DNA of 64,000 nucleotides from Pseudokordiimonas caeni. GTDB taxonomy: Bacteria; Pseudomonadota; Alphaproteobacteria; Sphingomonadales; Kordiimonadaceae. How positions within the stretch are numbered: position 1 is the first letter of the stretch; each line of letters starts with the position of its first letter. The notes under the pieces are model-generated. The model saw nothing but the letters and a program-made list of their open reading frames with translations, did not search any database and was not told the DNA's origin. Shown here in pieces: positions 1-9,340 of the stretch. The stretch is from the NCBI RefSeq assembly GCF_026719705.1, contig NZ_JAPPRR010000002.1:63091-127090 (forward strand). Direction: 5' to 3'. Made by a program: the position numbers and the translations under genes.

Positions 1-18
1 GATCATCGCAGCGGTCAT
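1..18 (-). CDS. Start of a gene cut by the window edge, probably amgK (cell-wall sugar kinase)
   Basis: Only the first six codons are present, reading M-T-A-A-M-I. The ATG overlaps the TGA stop of tsaE (ATGA overlap), so translation is probably coupled. In many alphaproteobacteria the gene after tsaE is amgK, an anomeric MurNAc/GlcNAc kinase of the phosphotransferase fold, followed by murU. The identity here is inferred from that order alone; nothing in six residues supports it. Confidence 0.35.
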
Positions 19-497
19 GCGGCAAGCCCTTCAAGCCGCACGCCCCAGCGCGGGGCACCGTAGAATTCCAGCTGGCGGGTGCCGCGCGCGCCGCCCTCAG
101 GCAGCGTCAGGCGCAGGACAAGCGCGTCATCGAGCCAGCCAGCCGGCAGCCTGTCCGGCCATTCGATCAGCAGCAGGGCTTCGTCCCGTGCGTCCTCAAG
201 CCCCAGATCGTAAATCTCCTCCGGGTCCTTCAGGCGGTAAAGGTCAGCATGATAGACGGTCGGGGCCCCTTCTGGCTCGTAACCCTGCACCAGCGTGAAG
301 GTGGGGCTTGGCACTTCGGCCTCATCATCTTTCAGAAGCGCCCGGACAAGCGCACGGGCAAAGGTGCTTTTGCCGGCGCCGAGATCCCCCGCGAGCGCGA
401 TCAGGTCCCCCGCACCCACGAGCCCGGCAAGCCGCCGGGCCAGCGCCTGCATGGCGGCCTCGTCGATGGCCTCGAACTGCAGGAAGGGGGTCATCAT
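15..497 (-). CDS. tsaE: tRNA t6A biosynthesis ATPase TsaE
   Basis: TsaE is the small P-loop ATPase that works with TsaB and TsaD to place threonylcarbamoyl on A37 of ANN-decoding tRNAs in the cytoplasm. The 160-residue product has a Walker A motif GDLGAGKS at about residues 37-44, a VPSPTF segment after it, and the HADLYRL and LIEWPDRLP motifs of the family. An upstream in-frame start exists, but the ATG at 497 overlaps the divL stop (ATGATGA) and matches where family similarity begins. It is coupled to divL upstream and to the next gene downstream. TsaB lies at the far end of the window; TsaD was not seen. Confidence 0.93.
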   Translation of the reverse strand: MMTPFLQFEAIDEAAMQALARRLAGLVGAGDLIALAGDLGAGKSTFARALVRALLKDDEAEVPSPTFTLVQGYEPEGAPTVYHADLYRLKDPEEIYDLGLEDARDEALLLIEWPDRLPAGWLDDALVLRLTLPEGGARGTRQLEFYGAPRWGVRLEGLAA

Positions 498-2851
498 GCA
501 TCCGCCTCCGCCGTCAGCGTGCGGGGCAGCTCGACCATCAGGCGCACGCCAAGCTCGCCCCACGCAGTCAGCGTCACCTTGCCTTCATGCAGCTCGACAA
601 TCCGCCGCACGAGCGCGAGGTCCAGACCCGTCGCGCGCCGTCCGCGCGGGGCGCCGCCCATGGCGACGGTCATGACAAGCGTTTCACGTTCATCAAGCGC
701 CAGGCCGCAATCGGGGTTCACGACCGTGACCAGCACCTTGTCGTCCTTGTCCTCGGCGCTGACAGTGAGCGTGCCGCCGTGCGGCGTGAAACCGGCAAGC
801 GTCGAGATCATATTGTAGAAGGCCTGCTTCAGGCGGCGCGGGTCACCTTCGACCTCGCCGGGGTCGGCCTTCACATCCAGAACCACATGGATGTTGGCCC
901 GGTGCGCCAGATCGCGCGCGATGATCACGGCGTCAGAGAGCGCTTCTGCCACCGGCACCTGCAGATGCTCGACATCCATCTCGCCCGCCTCGATGACAGC
1001 GAGATCGAGCACGTCCGATATCATGTCCCTGAGTTGCGCCGAGGCCTGCAGGATATTGCCGATATAATCCTTCTGCTGCGGGTTGAGCTTGCCGAAATAT
1101 TCCTGATCCAGCAGTTCCGAAAAACCGATGATGGAATTGAGCGGAGTCCTGAGTTCGTAGGACATGTTGGTGATGAATTCGCTTTTCAGCCGGTCGGCGG
1201 CCTCAAGCGCGTTCGACCGTTCGCGCAGTGCCTGCTCGATCCGGAAGCTGTCGGTCACGTCATTCTGGCTGAGCATCATGCCGCCGTCGGGGAGCGGCAC
1301 CAGCGAGAAATCGACCACGACGCCATCCCCCCGATACCAGCGCCCGGTGCGCGGGTTGCGTTCGGAAATCCAGATCGGCAGGCCATCGCGGATATTGGCG
1401 CTGTCGCGATCGAAACCCGGTGTGATGTTAAGGTGCGGCAGAAGGGTGGTCAGGTGCGGATTGCCTTCAAGGGCAATATCCGGCAGCTGCCACAAGGCCT
1501 TGAAGGAGGGGTTCGAAAGCTCCAGCCGGCCATCGGCCCCGAACACCGCCACGCTTTCGCGCATGTTATCGAGCGTCTCGCGCTGCACGGCGACAAGCGT
1601 GTTGTAAGACCGCTCAAGCGCCAGCCGATCAGTCACATCCTCGAACAGGATCAGAAGCCCACCCAAGGGATGCGGCTGGGTGACCACGCGGTGGGCAGTC
1701 CCATCCGGCAGGTGCCACATCTCCTCGAAAGGTTCGAGAAGCGTGGTGTAATATTTGAGGATGCCTTCCTTCCACTGGCGGAAGTCGATCTGTTCCGGCA
1801 CCCGGCGGCGTTCGCGCAACAGCTCAAGCAGTTCGCCGTGGCGCAGGTCGGACGACAGCACATCTTCTGAAATCTGGGCGAGCCGGGTGAAGGCGCTGTT
1901 GAAGAAACGCAACGTCTGGTTCGGGCCGAAAATCGCCACGGGGCTGCGCAGGCGGTTCAGCGTTTCGGATTGCGATTCAAGCACACGGGCAAGTTCGGCG
2001 AGGGCCTCTTCCTCACCCGTCACATCCAGCGCAACGCCAAGAATGTGTCCTTCATTACCAAGCGGCACGTGATTGACCGTGAAAGCCCGGCGCGAGCCTT
2101 CCACCACACCGAACTGGCGTTCCCGGGTCGGCTGGCCGGTCTCGATGGCGCGCAGGAGTCCCCGGCTGCGGGCGCGATCGAAAAGCTCGCGACCGGCCTC
2201 GATCACGTTCCTTGCGTCCTTCGCATCCACCGCACGCACATAGGCGGCGTTCACCTCGACCAGTTCGAAATCGGCGTTGCGGATCCATATGGGGCACGGC
2301 AGCGCATTGATGGCAGTGGTCAATTCCTCCAGCCGCACGGAAAGCGCCCGCACGCCCTTGTAGCCGCTTGAAAGCGCGCGGTTGCGGGTTTCCTCAACCC
2401 AGAGGACGGAAGACGGCCAGCGTTCGTCCACGAGCGCCAGATTCTGCATCTCGATCACAAGGCGGGACCGGCCCCGGCCATATTCGGCGACAAGCGCGCC
2501 CTTGAGCGGCATATGGCGGGCAAGGGCAGCCTTCACGCGCTCCACCACATCGAAGGGCAGCCCGACGGCGCCGTTGCCGACCAGTTCGTCGATATGCCCG
2601 ACAGGGGTTTCAAAGCCGAGGAGCGCGCGCGTATCGCTCGCCATTTCCACCTGCCCGCTTTCCCACAGCCAGATCGGATGCCGGTGATCGGACCGCAGCA
2701 TCGTATCGAAAAACTGGGCGAGTTCGCGCAGGGACTTCAGCCGGTCGGCACTGCGCCCGGCGCGCCACAGCGCGTAAAGGCCGACAAGCAGCCAACCGCC
2801 GATGGCAAGGGCCGCGACGCCATAGGTGATGATATCGACAAACCCGACCAT
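494..2851 (-). CDS. divL: DivL-like PAS sensor kinase with tyrosine in place of the phospho-histidine
   Basis: The 785-residue membrane protein has one N-terminal transmembrane segment (about residues 8-28), several PAS-like repeats, a dimerisation helix and a C-terminal ATPase-like domain. The H-box reads [11 protein letters not shown]: Tyr565 stands where kinases have histidine, which is the hallmark of DivL. In Caulobacter DivL binds DivK~P and controls the CckA-CtrA cell-cycle relay as a pseudokinase-like regulator. The ATPase motifs are degenerate: the N-box reads [15 protein letters not shown] and the G-boxes lack the usual DxGxG and GxGLGL patterns. It lies 109 bp after metK and overlaps tsaE, the position divL has in related genomes. 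DivL role is inferred from the Tyr motif plus synteny. Confidence 0.88.
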   Translation of the reverse strand: MVGFVDIITYGVAALAIGGWLLVGLYALWRAGRSADRLKSLRELAQFFDTMLRSDHRHPIWLWESGQVEMASDTRALLGFETPVGHIDELVGNGAVGLPFDVVERVKAALARHMPLKGALVAEYGRGRSRLVIEMQNLALVDERWPSSVLWVEETRNRALSSGYKGVRALSVRLEELTTAINALPCPIWIRNADFELVEVNAAYVRAVDAKDARNVIEAGRELFDRARSRGLLRAIETGQPTRERQFGVVEGSRRAFTVNHVPLGNEGHILGVALDVTGEEEALAELARVLESQSETLNRLRSPVAIFGPNQTLRFFNSAFTRLAQISEDVLSSDLRHGELLELLRERRRVPEQIDFRQWKEGILKYYTTLLEPFEEMWHLPDGTAHRVVTQPHPLGGLLILFEDVTDRLALERSYNTLVAVQRETLDNMRESVAVFGADGRLELSNPSFKALWQLPDIALEGNPHLTTLLPHLNITPGFDRDSANIRDGLPIWISERNPRTGRWYRGDGVVVDFSLVPLPDGGMMLSQNDVTDSFRIEQALRERSNALEAADRLKSEFITNMSYELRTPLNSIIGFSELLDQEYFGKLNPQQKDYIGNILQASAQLRDMISDVLDLAVIEAGEMDVEHLQVPVAEALSDAVIIARDLAHRANIHVVLDVKADPGEVEGDPRRLKQAFYNMISTLAGFTPHGGTLTVSAEDKDDKVLVTVVNPDCGLALDERETLVMTVAMGGAPRGRRATGLDLALVRRIVELHEGKVTLTAWGELGVRLMVELPRTLTAEADA

Positions 2852-2889
2852 GCCGGTGCCATTTCCCCCGAAACATGAGGCCCTTGAAC

Positions 2890-2932
2890 GGAAAAGGGCG
2901 CCCGTGCCGACAATAGCGCGAGCGCCCTTCCA
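2890..2932 (-). terminator. Rho-independent terminator after metK
   Basis: On the minus strand an 8-bp stem AAGGGCGC/GCGCCCTT encloses about 20 nt and is followed by TTTTCC. It starts about 30 bp past the metK stop and separates ahcY-metK from divL. The long loop makes it weaker than the pckA terminator. Confidence 0.55.
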
Positions 2933-2960
2933 AAGACAAGGCGAGGTGAGGCCTATCCGG

Positions 2961-4136
2961 TCAGGAAATACCGAACTCGCGCTTCAAGGCCTCGACAAGA
3001 TCGAGCCGTTCCCACGAGAAAGCACCATCGTTCGTCGGCGTGCGGCCGAAATGGCCATAAGCCGAGGTGCGACGATAGATCGGGCGGTTGAGGCCCAGAT
3101 GCTGGCGGATGCCGCGGGGGCTGAGGTTCACCAGTTCCTGCAGCACTTTGGAGAGGCGCGCCGGATCGACCTTCGCGTCTTTCCAGACATCCACATAAAC
3201 CGCGAGCGGCTTCGAGACGCCAATGGCGTAGGCAAGCTGGATGGTGCAGTTGCCGGCAAGGCCCGCCGCCACCACGTTTTTCGCGAGATAGCGCGCAGCA
3301 TAAGCGGCCGAGCGGTCCACCTTGGTCGGGTCTTTCCCCGAAAAGGCACCGCCACCGTGCGGTGCGGCGCCGCCATAGGTATCAACGATGATCTTGCGGC
3401 CGGTGAGGCCGGCGTCGCCGTCCGGCCCGCCGATGATGAACTGACCCGTCGGGTTCACATAGAATTCGTCCTCGGGCGGCATCCAGCCTTCGGGCAGGAT
3501 CTTCGCCACGTGGCCGCGCACCAGTTCCTTCAGGTCGGCTTGGCTGACACCTGCCTTGTGCTGGGTAGAAACCACCACGCTGGTGGCACCGACCGGCACG
3601 CCATCCACATATTTCAGCGTCACCTGGCTTTTGGCGTCAGGCTCCAGCATGTCGGCCTCGCCCGCATGACGAGCAGCGGCGAGCGACTTCAGGATATTGT
3701 GCGCATAATCGATGGGCGCAGGCATCAGGCTTGGCGTCTCATCGCAGGCGTAGCCGAACATGATGCCCTGGTCGCCAGCGCCTTCGTCCTTGCCACCAGC
3801 CTCGTTGGCATCAACGCCCATGGCGATATCGGCCGACTGTTCGTGCAGGAAGTTCGAAAACTCGGCCGTGCGCCACGAGAAGCCAGCCTGGTCGTAGCCG
3901 ATTTCCTTGACGGCATCGCGGGCCACAGACTCGATATCGTCGTGCGTCACGCTTTCGGGTCCGCGCACCTCGCCCGCCACAATGATGCGGTTGGTGGTGA
4001 CCATGGTTTCGGCCGCCACCCGGGCTTCCGGGTCGGCTTCCAGATAAAGGTCGACAATGGCATCCGAAATCCGGTCGGCCACCTTGTCGGGATGGCCTTC
4101 GGAAACGGATTCACTCGTGAAAAGATATTCGCGCAT
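2961..4136 (-). CDS. metK: S-adenosylmethionine synthase
   Basis: MetK makes S-adenosylmethionine from methionine and ATP in the cytoplasm. The 391 residues are normal length for the family. Visible motifs are SEGHPDK near residues 12-18, the ATP-binding GAGDQG at 119-124, the loop [16 protein letters not shown], and [17 protein letters not shown] near the C terminus. It lies 29 bp after ahcY, so the two SAM-cycle genes are probably one transcript. The placement is notable: many alphaproteobacteria carry metK between an XRE regulator and trmB, a junction present at 54 kb in this window without metK. Confidence 0.97.
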   Translation of the reverse strand: MREYLFTSESVSEGHPDKVADRISDAIVDLYLEADPEARVAAETMVTTNRIIVAGEVRGPESVTHDDIESVARDAVKEIGYDQAGFSWRTAEFSNFLHEQSADIAMGVDANEAGGKDEGAGDQGIMFGYACDETPSLMPAPIDYAHNILKSLAAARHAGEADMLEPDAKSQVTLKYVDGVPVGATSVVVSTQHKAGVSQADLKELVRGHVAKILPEGWMPPEDEFYVNPTGQFIIGGPDGDAGLTGRKIIVDTYGGAAPHGGGAFSGKDPTKVDRSAAYAARYLAKNVVAAGLAGNCTIQLAYAIGVSKPLAVYVDVWKDAKVDPARLSKVLQELVNLSPRGIRQHLGLNRPIYRRTSAYGHFGRTPTNDGAFSWERLDLVEALKREFGIS

Positions 4137-4165
4137 CAGGGCACCTGGTCCGTCAGAGAGGTCAA

Positions 4166-5452
4166 TCAGTAGCGATACTGGTCGGCTTTGAAGGGGCCGG
4201 CCACGTCAACGCCGATATATTTGGCCTGTTCGGCCGTCAGCGTCGTCAGTTTGGCGCCGAGCTTGCCAAGATGGAGGGCAGCAACCTTTTCGTCCAGATG
4301 CTTCGGCAGCACATAGACCTTGCGGTCGTAATTCGCGGCATTGTTCCAGAGCTCGATCTGCGCCAGCACCTGATTGGTGAAGCTCGCTGACATCACAAAG
4401 CTCGGGTGGCCGGTGGCGCAACCGAGGTTCACAAGACGACCCTTGGCGAGAACGATCAGCCGCTTGCCATCGGGGAAGACAACCTCGTCCACCTGCGGCT
4501 TCACTTCTTCCCAGACCATGTTCTTCAGGCCGGCGATCTGGATCTCACTGTCGAAGTGGCCGATATTGCAGACAATCGCGCGGTCCTTCATGGCCCGCAT
4601 GTGATCAACGGTGATGATATCCTTGTTGCCGGTGGCGGTAACGAAAATGTCGGCCTTCGGCGCCATGTCTTCCATGGTCTGGACATCATAACCTTCCATC
4701 GCAGCCTGCAGGGCGCAGATGGGGTCGATCTCGGTCACGGTGACGCGTGCCCCTTGGGAACGCAGCGATTCGGCACAGCCCTTGCCCACGTCGCCGTAAC
4801 CGCAAACAACGGCCACCTTGCCCGCGAGCATCACGTCGGTCGCGCGCTTGATGCCATCCACAAGGCTTTCGCGGCAGCCATAAAGGTTGTCGAACTTCGA
4901 CTTGGTGACGCTGTCATTGACGTTGATGGCAGGAACCGCCAGCGTGCCGGCCTTGGCCATTTCGTAAAGACGCAGCACGCCCGTGGTGGTTTCTTCCGAA
5001 ATGCCGCGAACGTCCTTCATGATTTCCGGATAGTCGCGGTGCATGATGATGGTGAGGTCGCCGCCGTCATCAAGGATCATGTTCGGGGTCCAGCCGTCCG
5101 GGCCCTTGATCGTCTGGTGGACGCACCAGTCATATTCTTCTTCCGTTTCACCCTTCCAGGCAAACACGGGCACACCGGCTGCGGCCATCGCGGCGGCGGC
5201 GTGATCCTGCGTGGAGAAGATGTTGCAGCTTGACCAGCGGACGGTGGCGCCAAGCGCGGTCAGGGTTTCGATCAGGACAGCGGTCTGGATCGTCATGTGC
5301 AGGCAGCCCGCGATGCGTGCGCCCTTGAGCGGCTGCGACGCGCCAAACTCGTCGCGCAGCGCCATCAGGCCCGGCATCTCGGTTTCAGCAATGTTGATTT
5401 CCTTGCGGCCCCAGTCAGCGAGCGCAATATCGGCAACTTTATAATCGGTCAT
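4166..5452 (-). CDS. ahcY: Adenosylhomocysteinase (SAH hydrolase)
   Basis: AhcY hydrolyses S-adenosylhomocysteine to adenosine and homocysteine with tightly bound NAD, which removes the product inhibitor of methyltransferases. The 428-residue product has the NAD-binding [18 protein letters not shown] motif, [20 protein letters not shown] in the substrate region, and the C-terminal KADQYRY that ends the family. An upstream in-frame start adds ten residues, but the ATG at 5452 has a GGAGAAGAAG ribosome site and matches the usual N terminus [10 protein letters not shown] perfect 16-bp palindrome and a stem-loop lie upstream. It is followed by metK. Confidence 0.97.
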   Translation of the reverse strand: MTDYKVADIALADWGRKEINIAETEMPGLMALRDEFGASQPLKGARIAGCLHMTIQTAVLIETLTALGATVRWSSCNIFSTQDHAAAAMAAAGVPVFAWKGETEEEYDWCVHQTIKGPDGWTPNMILDDGGDLTIIMHRDYPEIMKDVRGISEETTTGVLRLYEMAKAGTLAVPAINVNDSVTKSKFDNLYGCRESLVDGIKRATDVMLAGKVAVVCGYGDVGKGCAESLRSQGARVTVTEIDPICALQAAMEGYDVQTMEDMAPKADIFVTATGNKDIITVDHMRAMKDRAIVCNIGHFDSEIQIAGLKNMVWEEVKPQVDEVVFPDGKRLIVLAKGRLVNLGCATGHPSFVMSASFTNQVLAQIELWNNAANYDRKVYVLPKHLDEKVAALHLGKLGAKLTTLTAEQAKYIGVDVAGPFKADQYRY

Positions 5453-5471
5453 TCTTCTTCTCCAGTCGGCA

Positions 5472-5513
5472 TGGGGAGGCATTTGCGCCTGCTTATAGCA
5501 GGGTCCGCCTCCT
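5472..5513 (-). promoter_or_regulatory. Structured leader upstream of ahcY
   Basis: On the minus strand GGAGGC pairs with GCCTCC and encloses an inner CCTGC-TATAA-GCAGG hairpin. It sits between the operator-like palindrome and the ribosome site of ahcY. The 3' arm could otherwise pair with purine-rich ribosome-binding sequence. I could not match it to a known SAM or SAH riboswitch; the structure is seen, a regulatory role is inferred. Confidence 0.4.
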
Positions 5514-5529
5514 CATTAAACGACAAAAG

Positions 5530-5545
5530 ATAAAGAATTCTTTAT
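5530..5545. promoter_or_regulatory. Perfect 16-bp palindrome, candidate operator of ahcY-metK
   Basis: ATAAAGAATTCTTTAT is a perfect dyad 9 bp beyond the ptsH stop and about 80 bp before ahcY. It resembles, from memory, the AT-rich palindromes reported for ArsR-type methionine-cycle regulators (SahR/SamR) in Proteobacteria. The symmetry is seen; the regulator is inferred. Confidence 0.5.
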
Positions 5546-5553
5546 ATAGCAGA

Positions 5554-5826
5554 TTAGCGTTCTTCGCCGAAGCGATTGGCAACAAGCGCAGCGATTGCAT
5601 TCATCGCATCGTCGGCATCGGCCCCTTCGGCCGAAACGTCGATACTGTCGCCCTTGGCGGCACCCAGCATCATCAGGCCCATGATCGAGGTGGCGGTCAC
5701 CTCGGTGCCGTCTTTGGAGACATTGATTCGCGCGCTGAATTCACCGGCGAGTTTGGCAAGCGCCGCGCTCGCCCGTGCATGCAGGCCGCGCATATTGATG
5801 ATTTCGAGTGTGCGTTCAACGGCCAC
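5554..5826 (-). CDS. HPr-like phosphocarrier protein
   Basis: This 90-residue protein is an HPr of the nitrogen/regulatory phosphotransferase branch. His16 in RGLHARAS is the phosphate-accepting histidine, and Ser47 in TSIMGL matches the serine that HPr kinase phosphorylates. It follows the EIIA-Man gene by 24 bp. With hprK, rapZ and chvG/chvI upstream and no sugar permease in view, it probably carries signals, not sugar transport. EI (ptsP) is not in the window. Confidence 0.93.
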   Translation of the reverse strand: MAVERTLEIINMRGLHARASAALAKLAGEFSARINVSKDGTEVTATSIMGLMMLGAAKGDSIDVSAEGADADDAMNAIAALVANRFGEER

Positions 5827-5850
5827 AGGCTTCCCCCTTCCCGGAACTTG

Positions 5851-6249
5851 TCAGGCACCCAGAAGCTGGCTGGCCACGTTGATATATTTGATCCCGGCGT
5901 CACGGGCGGCCTCAACGGCGGTATCAAGCGGCATCGTGCCGCGCACTGTGGCAAGCTTGATCAGCATCGGCAGGTTGATCCCGGCGATAACCTCGACCTC
6001 GCCTTTCTTCAGCAGCGAAATCGCAAGGTTCGAAGGTGTACCGCCAAACATATCGGTAAGGAGCACAACGCCCGCGCCGGTGTTGACGGCCTCGACGGCC
6101 TCCATGATTTCGGCACGGCGGGCTTCCATATCGTCTTCAGGGCCGATGCAGATACCGCGGATATTTTCCTGCTTGCCCACCACATGTTCGGTAGCCGCGA
6201 TGAATTCCGCCGCGAGCTTGCCGTGGGTCACTAGTACCATACCGATCAT
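5851..6249 (-). CDS. PTS EIIA component, mannose family
   Basis: The 132-residue EIIA-Man domain protein accepts phosphate from HPr on His9 (VTHGKL). The LTDMFGGTPSN motif and the overall length fit the fold. The start at 6249 has a GAGGATGGGCAG ribosome site. No EIIB, EIIC or EIID partner is nearby, which is usual for the alphaproteobacterial regulatory PTS, where this protein takes part in regulation and not in transport. It is separated from rapZ by 81 bp and followed closely by the HPr gene. Confidence 0.92.
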   Translation of the reverse strand: MIGMVLVTHGKLAAEFIAATEHVVGKQENIRGICIGPEDDMEARRAEIMEAVEAVNTGAGVVLLTDMFGGTPSNLAISLLKKGEVEVIAGINLPMLIKLATVRGTMPLDTAVEAARDAGIKYINVASQLLGA

Positions 6250-6330
6250 CTGCCCATCCTCGATCCTGAGCCGTCGTTTCTGCCGGGCGGTGCGTGACAG
6301 CAGCCCGCCCCTTGTCCCGTCACATGACTG

Positions 6331-7206
6331 TCATGCGAACGGTGTGTCCCGGTGATGAACTTGAACGACGATCCCGTCAAGCTCCAAACGTGCCGCGAAG
6401 GTTTCGGCAAGCATTACCGAGCGGTGCCGGCCGCCGGTGCAACCGAAGGCAACGGTGAGGTAGGACTTGCCCTCGTCACGGTAGCGCGGCAGCAGAAAAC
6501 CCAAAAGGTCCGATACCTTGGCGACAAAAGCATCATAGCCTTCGTCCGCCCGCACATAGGCCGCCACCGCCGGATCACGGCCGGTTTGCGGCTTCAGGTC
6601 GGGCACATAATGCGGATTGCGCAGGAAGCGCACGTCGAAGACCAGGTCGGCATCGCGCGGTACGCCGTTCGCGAATCCGAAGCTCGTGATGCTGACGACC
6701 ATCTGAACCGCAGAACCGCCCGCGAAGCGGTCATGGATCAGCTTCTTTGTGTCCGCCCCCTTGCGCGCCGTGGTATCGAGGCGGCTGTCGACCACCTCGA
6801 GGACCGGCGCCATCAGGGTCCGCTCACGCTCGATCGCTTCGGGCAGGCGCCCGTCGGCATCGAGCGGATGGCGGCGGCGGGTTTCCGAAAAGCGGCGCAC
6901 GAGCGTTTCGTCGCTGGCATCGAGGAACAGGACATGCAGATCCACATCCGGCTTCGCCCGCAGGCGTGCGGCGAGGGCGGCAAATGCGTCAGGCGAGAAA
7001 TGGAAGGTGCGTGCATCGATACCGACAGCAAGCGGTTCGCTGACACCCGCCGCGGCCTGTTCCTCCATCAGCTGCTCGATCATCGTCAGCGGCAGGTTGT
7101 CAACAATCTCGTAGCCGAGATCCTCGAACGCATTGAGTGCGATGGATTTGCCCGCACCCGAAAGCCCGGTCACGATCACGAGACGGCGGCCGCCCGCTTT
7201 GGTCAT
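6331..7206 (-). CDS. rapZ: RNase adapter / nucleotide-binding protein RapZ
   Basis: RapZ is a P-loop protein; in enterobacteria it binds the sRNA GlmZ and presents it to RNase E, controlling glucosamine-6-phosphate synthesis. The 291 residues show Walker A GLSGAGKS at 14-21, the DNLP motif, RRHPL, a GFANGVP segment and the C-terminal FGCTGGRHRSV signature. Its start overlaps the hprK stop by four bases (ATGA), so translation is coupled. Whether the alphaproteobacterial protein has the same RNA target is not known to me. Confidence 0.95.
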   Translation of the reverse strand: MTKAGGRRLVIVTGLSGAGKSIALNAFEDLGYEIVDNLPLTMIEQLMEEQAAAGVSEPLAVGIDARTFHFSPDAFAALAARLRAKPDVDLHVLFLDASDETLVRRFSETRRRHPLDADGRLPEAIERERTLMAPVLEVVDSRLDTTARKGADTKKLIHDRFAGGSAVQMVVSITSFGFANGVPRDADLVFDVRFLRNPHYVPDLKPQTGRDPAVAAYVRADEGYDAFVAKVSDLLGFLLPRYRDEGKSYLTVAFGCTGGRHRSVMLAETFAARLELDGIVVQVHHRDTPFA

Positions 7207-7667
7207 AAAGTCCCCTCCGGATGCCCTTCCTGGCCGATGCGGGCCGGGGCATCGAGCGCCAGTTCAACCTTGATGGGTGCCGACGCCTCGAAGGCATTGA
7301 GCCGGAGACGCGGCAGTTCGATGCCCAGAATGGTGACCTTTTCAGCCGCTGGCAAGCGCGGCACGCGCGCGCTGTGATCGAGATCGACGACAAGCGACAC
7401 CGGCGCCACGGCTGTCACCGGCAGGCTGATGATGCCAAGGCCGCGCACTTCAATGAGCCCGCGCAAACGGTCGGGCGCCTTGCCCATGAGGCGGCCTTCT
7501 TCCACGGTGAGCCATACCTGATCGTCCGCCACCAGCATGCCGCCGCGGTCGATCAGGCGCAGGCCGAGGTCCGATTTGCCGCTGGCGGAAGCCCCGCGCA
7601 GCAGCACGCCGCACCCGTTCCGGGCGATCAGCGTGGCGTGATAAAGCTTGCCCTCGGCGTCCGTCAT
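7203..7667 (-). CDS. hprK: Short HPr kinase/phosphorylase
   Basis: HprK phosphorylates a serine of HPr and couples PTS state to metabolism. At 154 residues it is about half the Firmicutes enzyme: the N-terminal domain is absent and only the P-loop kinase core remains, with Walker A GASASGKS at residues 25-32 and the ADD(Q)VWL and IEVRGLGI motifs. This short form is typical of alphaproteobacteria. The gene overlaps chvG upstream and rapZ downstream by four bases each. Confidence 0.93.
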   Translation of the reverse strand: MTDAEGKLYHATLIARNGCGVLLRGASASGKSDLGLRLIDRGGMLVADDQVWLTVEEGRLMGKAPDRLRGLIEVRGLGIISLPVTAVAPVSLVVDLDHSARVPRLPAAEKVTILGIELPRLRLNAFEASAPIKVELALDAPARIGQEGHPEGTL

Positions 7668-9340
7668 GACTTGGTGCCGGCGTTTTTGCTGGCGGGCAGG
7701 TCGATGATGAAGAGCGCGCCAGAGCGGTCGGTACGATTGGTGGCCGTGATCTGCCCCCTGTGGGCTTCGATCACCTGTTTGGATATCGCCAGACCAAGGC
7801 CCGAATGTCGGCCGAAATCTTCCCCTTCGGGGCGTTCGGAATAGAAACGGCTGAAGATTTTCTCTTCGGCACCTTCGGGCAGGCCCGGGCCTTCGTCCAT
7901 GATATAGGTTGTCACCCGCCGGTCGCCGCGCGCCAGCGTCACGGTCACGGTGCCACCCTCGGGGCTGAAGGAAATCGCATTATCGATGATGTTACGCCAC
8001 ACTTGCCCCAGCCGCCCGCCGATTCCATTGACCACATAGGCACCGGGTTCCGGGTCATCAAAAGCGATCTTCACGCCGCGCGCCACACCGGTGGTGCGAT
8101 AGCCATCGATCATGGTGGCAAGCATGGTGCCGATATCGACGGGCTCCATGGCGCCGCGCGTCAGTTCGGCGTCGAGCCTTGAAGCATCCGAAATATCGCT
8201 GATCAGCCGGTCCAGCCGCTGCACGTCCTCGGCAAGGATGCCAAGGAGGCGTTCGTGCAGGTCCGGCCTGTCGGTGCGCTTCATGGTCTCGAGCGCCGAC
8301 CGCATGGAGGACAGCGGATTTTTCAGTTCGTGCGCCACGTCCGCCGCAAAGCTTTCCACGGCATCGATCTGGTTATAAAGCGCGCGGGTCATGTCGGAAA
8401 GCGACCGGGAAAGGTCGCCTATCTCGTCCTTGCGGTCGGCAAATTCGGGGATATTTTCCTCGCGCCCGATGGCACCGCGCACCCGCTCCGCCGCCCGCGC
8501 CAGCACCCGGATGGGTCGCACCAGCGCCTGTCCCAGAAACAGCGACAACAGGATCGTCAGGATGAAGGCAGCGGATGAAATCTGCACGATCAGCATCTGT
8601 TCCGATTGCACGATCCGTTCGATATCGTCCGTTTGCGCGGTCAGGAGAAGAGCCCCGAGCACGCGGCGGAAGCGCTGCACCGGCATCGCAACATTGATCG
8701 CATAGCCGCCATCGTCGCGCTGGCGCACCTGGCTCATCGGTTCGCCCTCAAGGGCGGACATCACCTCGATGAGATCGGCAGCCCTGAGCCCCGGTTTGTC
8801 GATATAGGGAGGGGCGAGCGGCCGGGGCGCGACATATTCAAGCCCTTTCCTGAGCAAGGCTTCGGCCCGCTGCGAGAGAGGGACTTCGCTATCCAGCCGC
8901 GGCAGGGGCTCGGCATAGACGCGCTTTTCCCCCGCGATCAGGCGGCTGTCGGCGATCATCGAGCCCGAAACGCCAAAAAGCCGCGCCCGGACATCGGTGG
9001 GGCTGACAAGGCGGGACAGGATCTGCCGCGCCGGCGGCAGGTCGATCTCGGTCGCCTCCGGCCCTGCACTCGCCGATTCGCCAAGGGCGGCCGCAATGAT
9101 CTGCGCCTGCACTTCAAGCGCCAGGCGCCGGTCATGGATCAGCGACGTGCGGAACTGGTTCAGGTAAAGGATGCCGCCGACAAGCGTGAAGATGGCGAGC
9201 GCGTTGACCGCCAGAATGCGCACCATGAGGGGCGAGATGCCGCGCGTATAGTGCCGCGGCCTGGCAACCTGATTGCCCGGCCGGGTCGCTTTCAGCCCGC
9301 CATCACTTTCACCCCTCGTTCGCGCCACGCTGCCTCTCAA
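7664..9340 (-). CDS. chvG: ChvG/ExoS-type membrane sensor histidine kinase
   Basis: The 558-residue inner-membrane kinase has a cytoplasmic N-terminal stretch, a transmembrane helix near residues 40-60, a periplasmic stimulus-sensing domain, a second helix near 250-270, HAMP, an H-box with His337 ([11 protein letters not shown]) and an ATPase domain ([38 protein letters not shown]). In rhizobia and Agrobacterium ChvG with ChvI responds to acid and envelope stress. The start overlaps the chvI stop by four bases and the stop overlaps hprK, so chvI-chvG-hprK-rapZ form one coupled block. Confidence 0.93.
   Translation of the reverse strand: MRGSVARTRGESDGGLKATRPGNQVARPRHYTRGISPLMVRILAVNALAIFTLVGGILYLNQFRTSLIHDRRLALEVQAQIIAAALGESASAGPEATEIDLPPARQILSRLVSPTDVRARLFGVSGSMIADSRLIAGEKRVYAEPLPRLDSEVPLSQRAEALLRKGLEYVAPRPLAPPYIDKPGLRAADLIEVMSALEGEPMSQVRQRDDGGYAINVAMPVQRFRRVLGALLLTAQTDDIERIVQSEQMLIVQISSAAFILTILLSLFLGQALVRPIRVLARAAERVRGAIGREENIPEFADRKDEIGDLSRSLSDMTRALYNQIDAVESFAADVAHELKNPLSSMRSALETMKRTDRPDLHERLLGILAEDVQRLDRLISDISDASRLDAELTRGAMEPVDIGTMLATMIDGYRTTGVARGVKIAFDDPEPGAYVVNGIGGRLGQVWRNIIDNAISFSPEGGTVTVTLARGDRRVTTYIMDEGPGLPEGAEEKIFSRFYSERPEGEDFGRHSGLGLAISKQVIEAHRGQITATNRTDRSGALFIIDLPASKNAGTKS

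Noticed and set aside
2826-4172. 448-residue plus-strand reading opposite metK
   Set aside because: MetK is complete on the minus strand with all signature motifs.
5472-5513. Known SAM or SAH riboswitch upstream of ahcY
   Set aside because: The stem does not match any SAM/SAH class I can recall; it is reported only as a structured leader.
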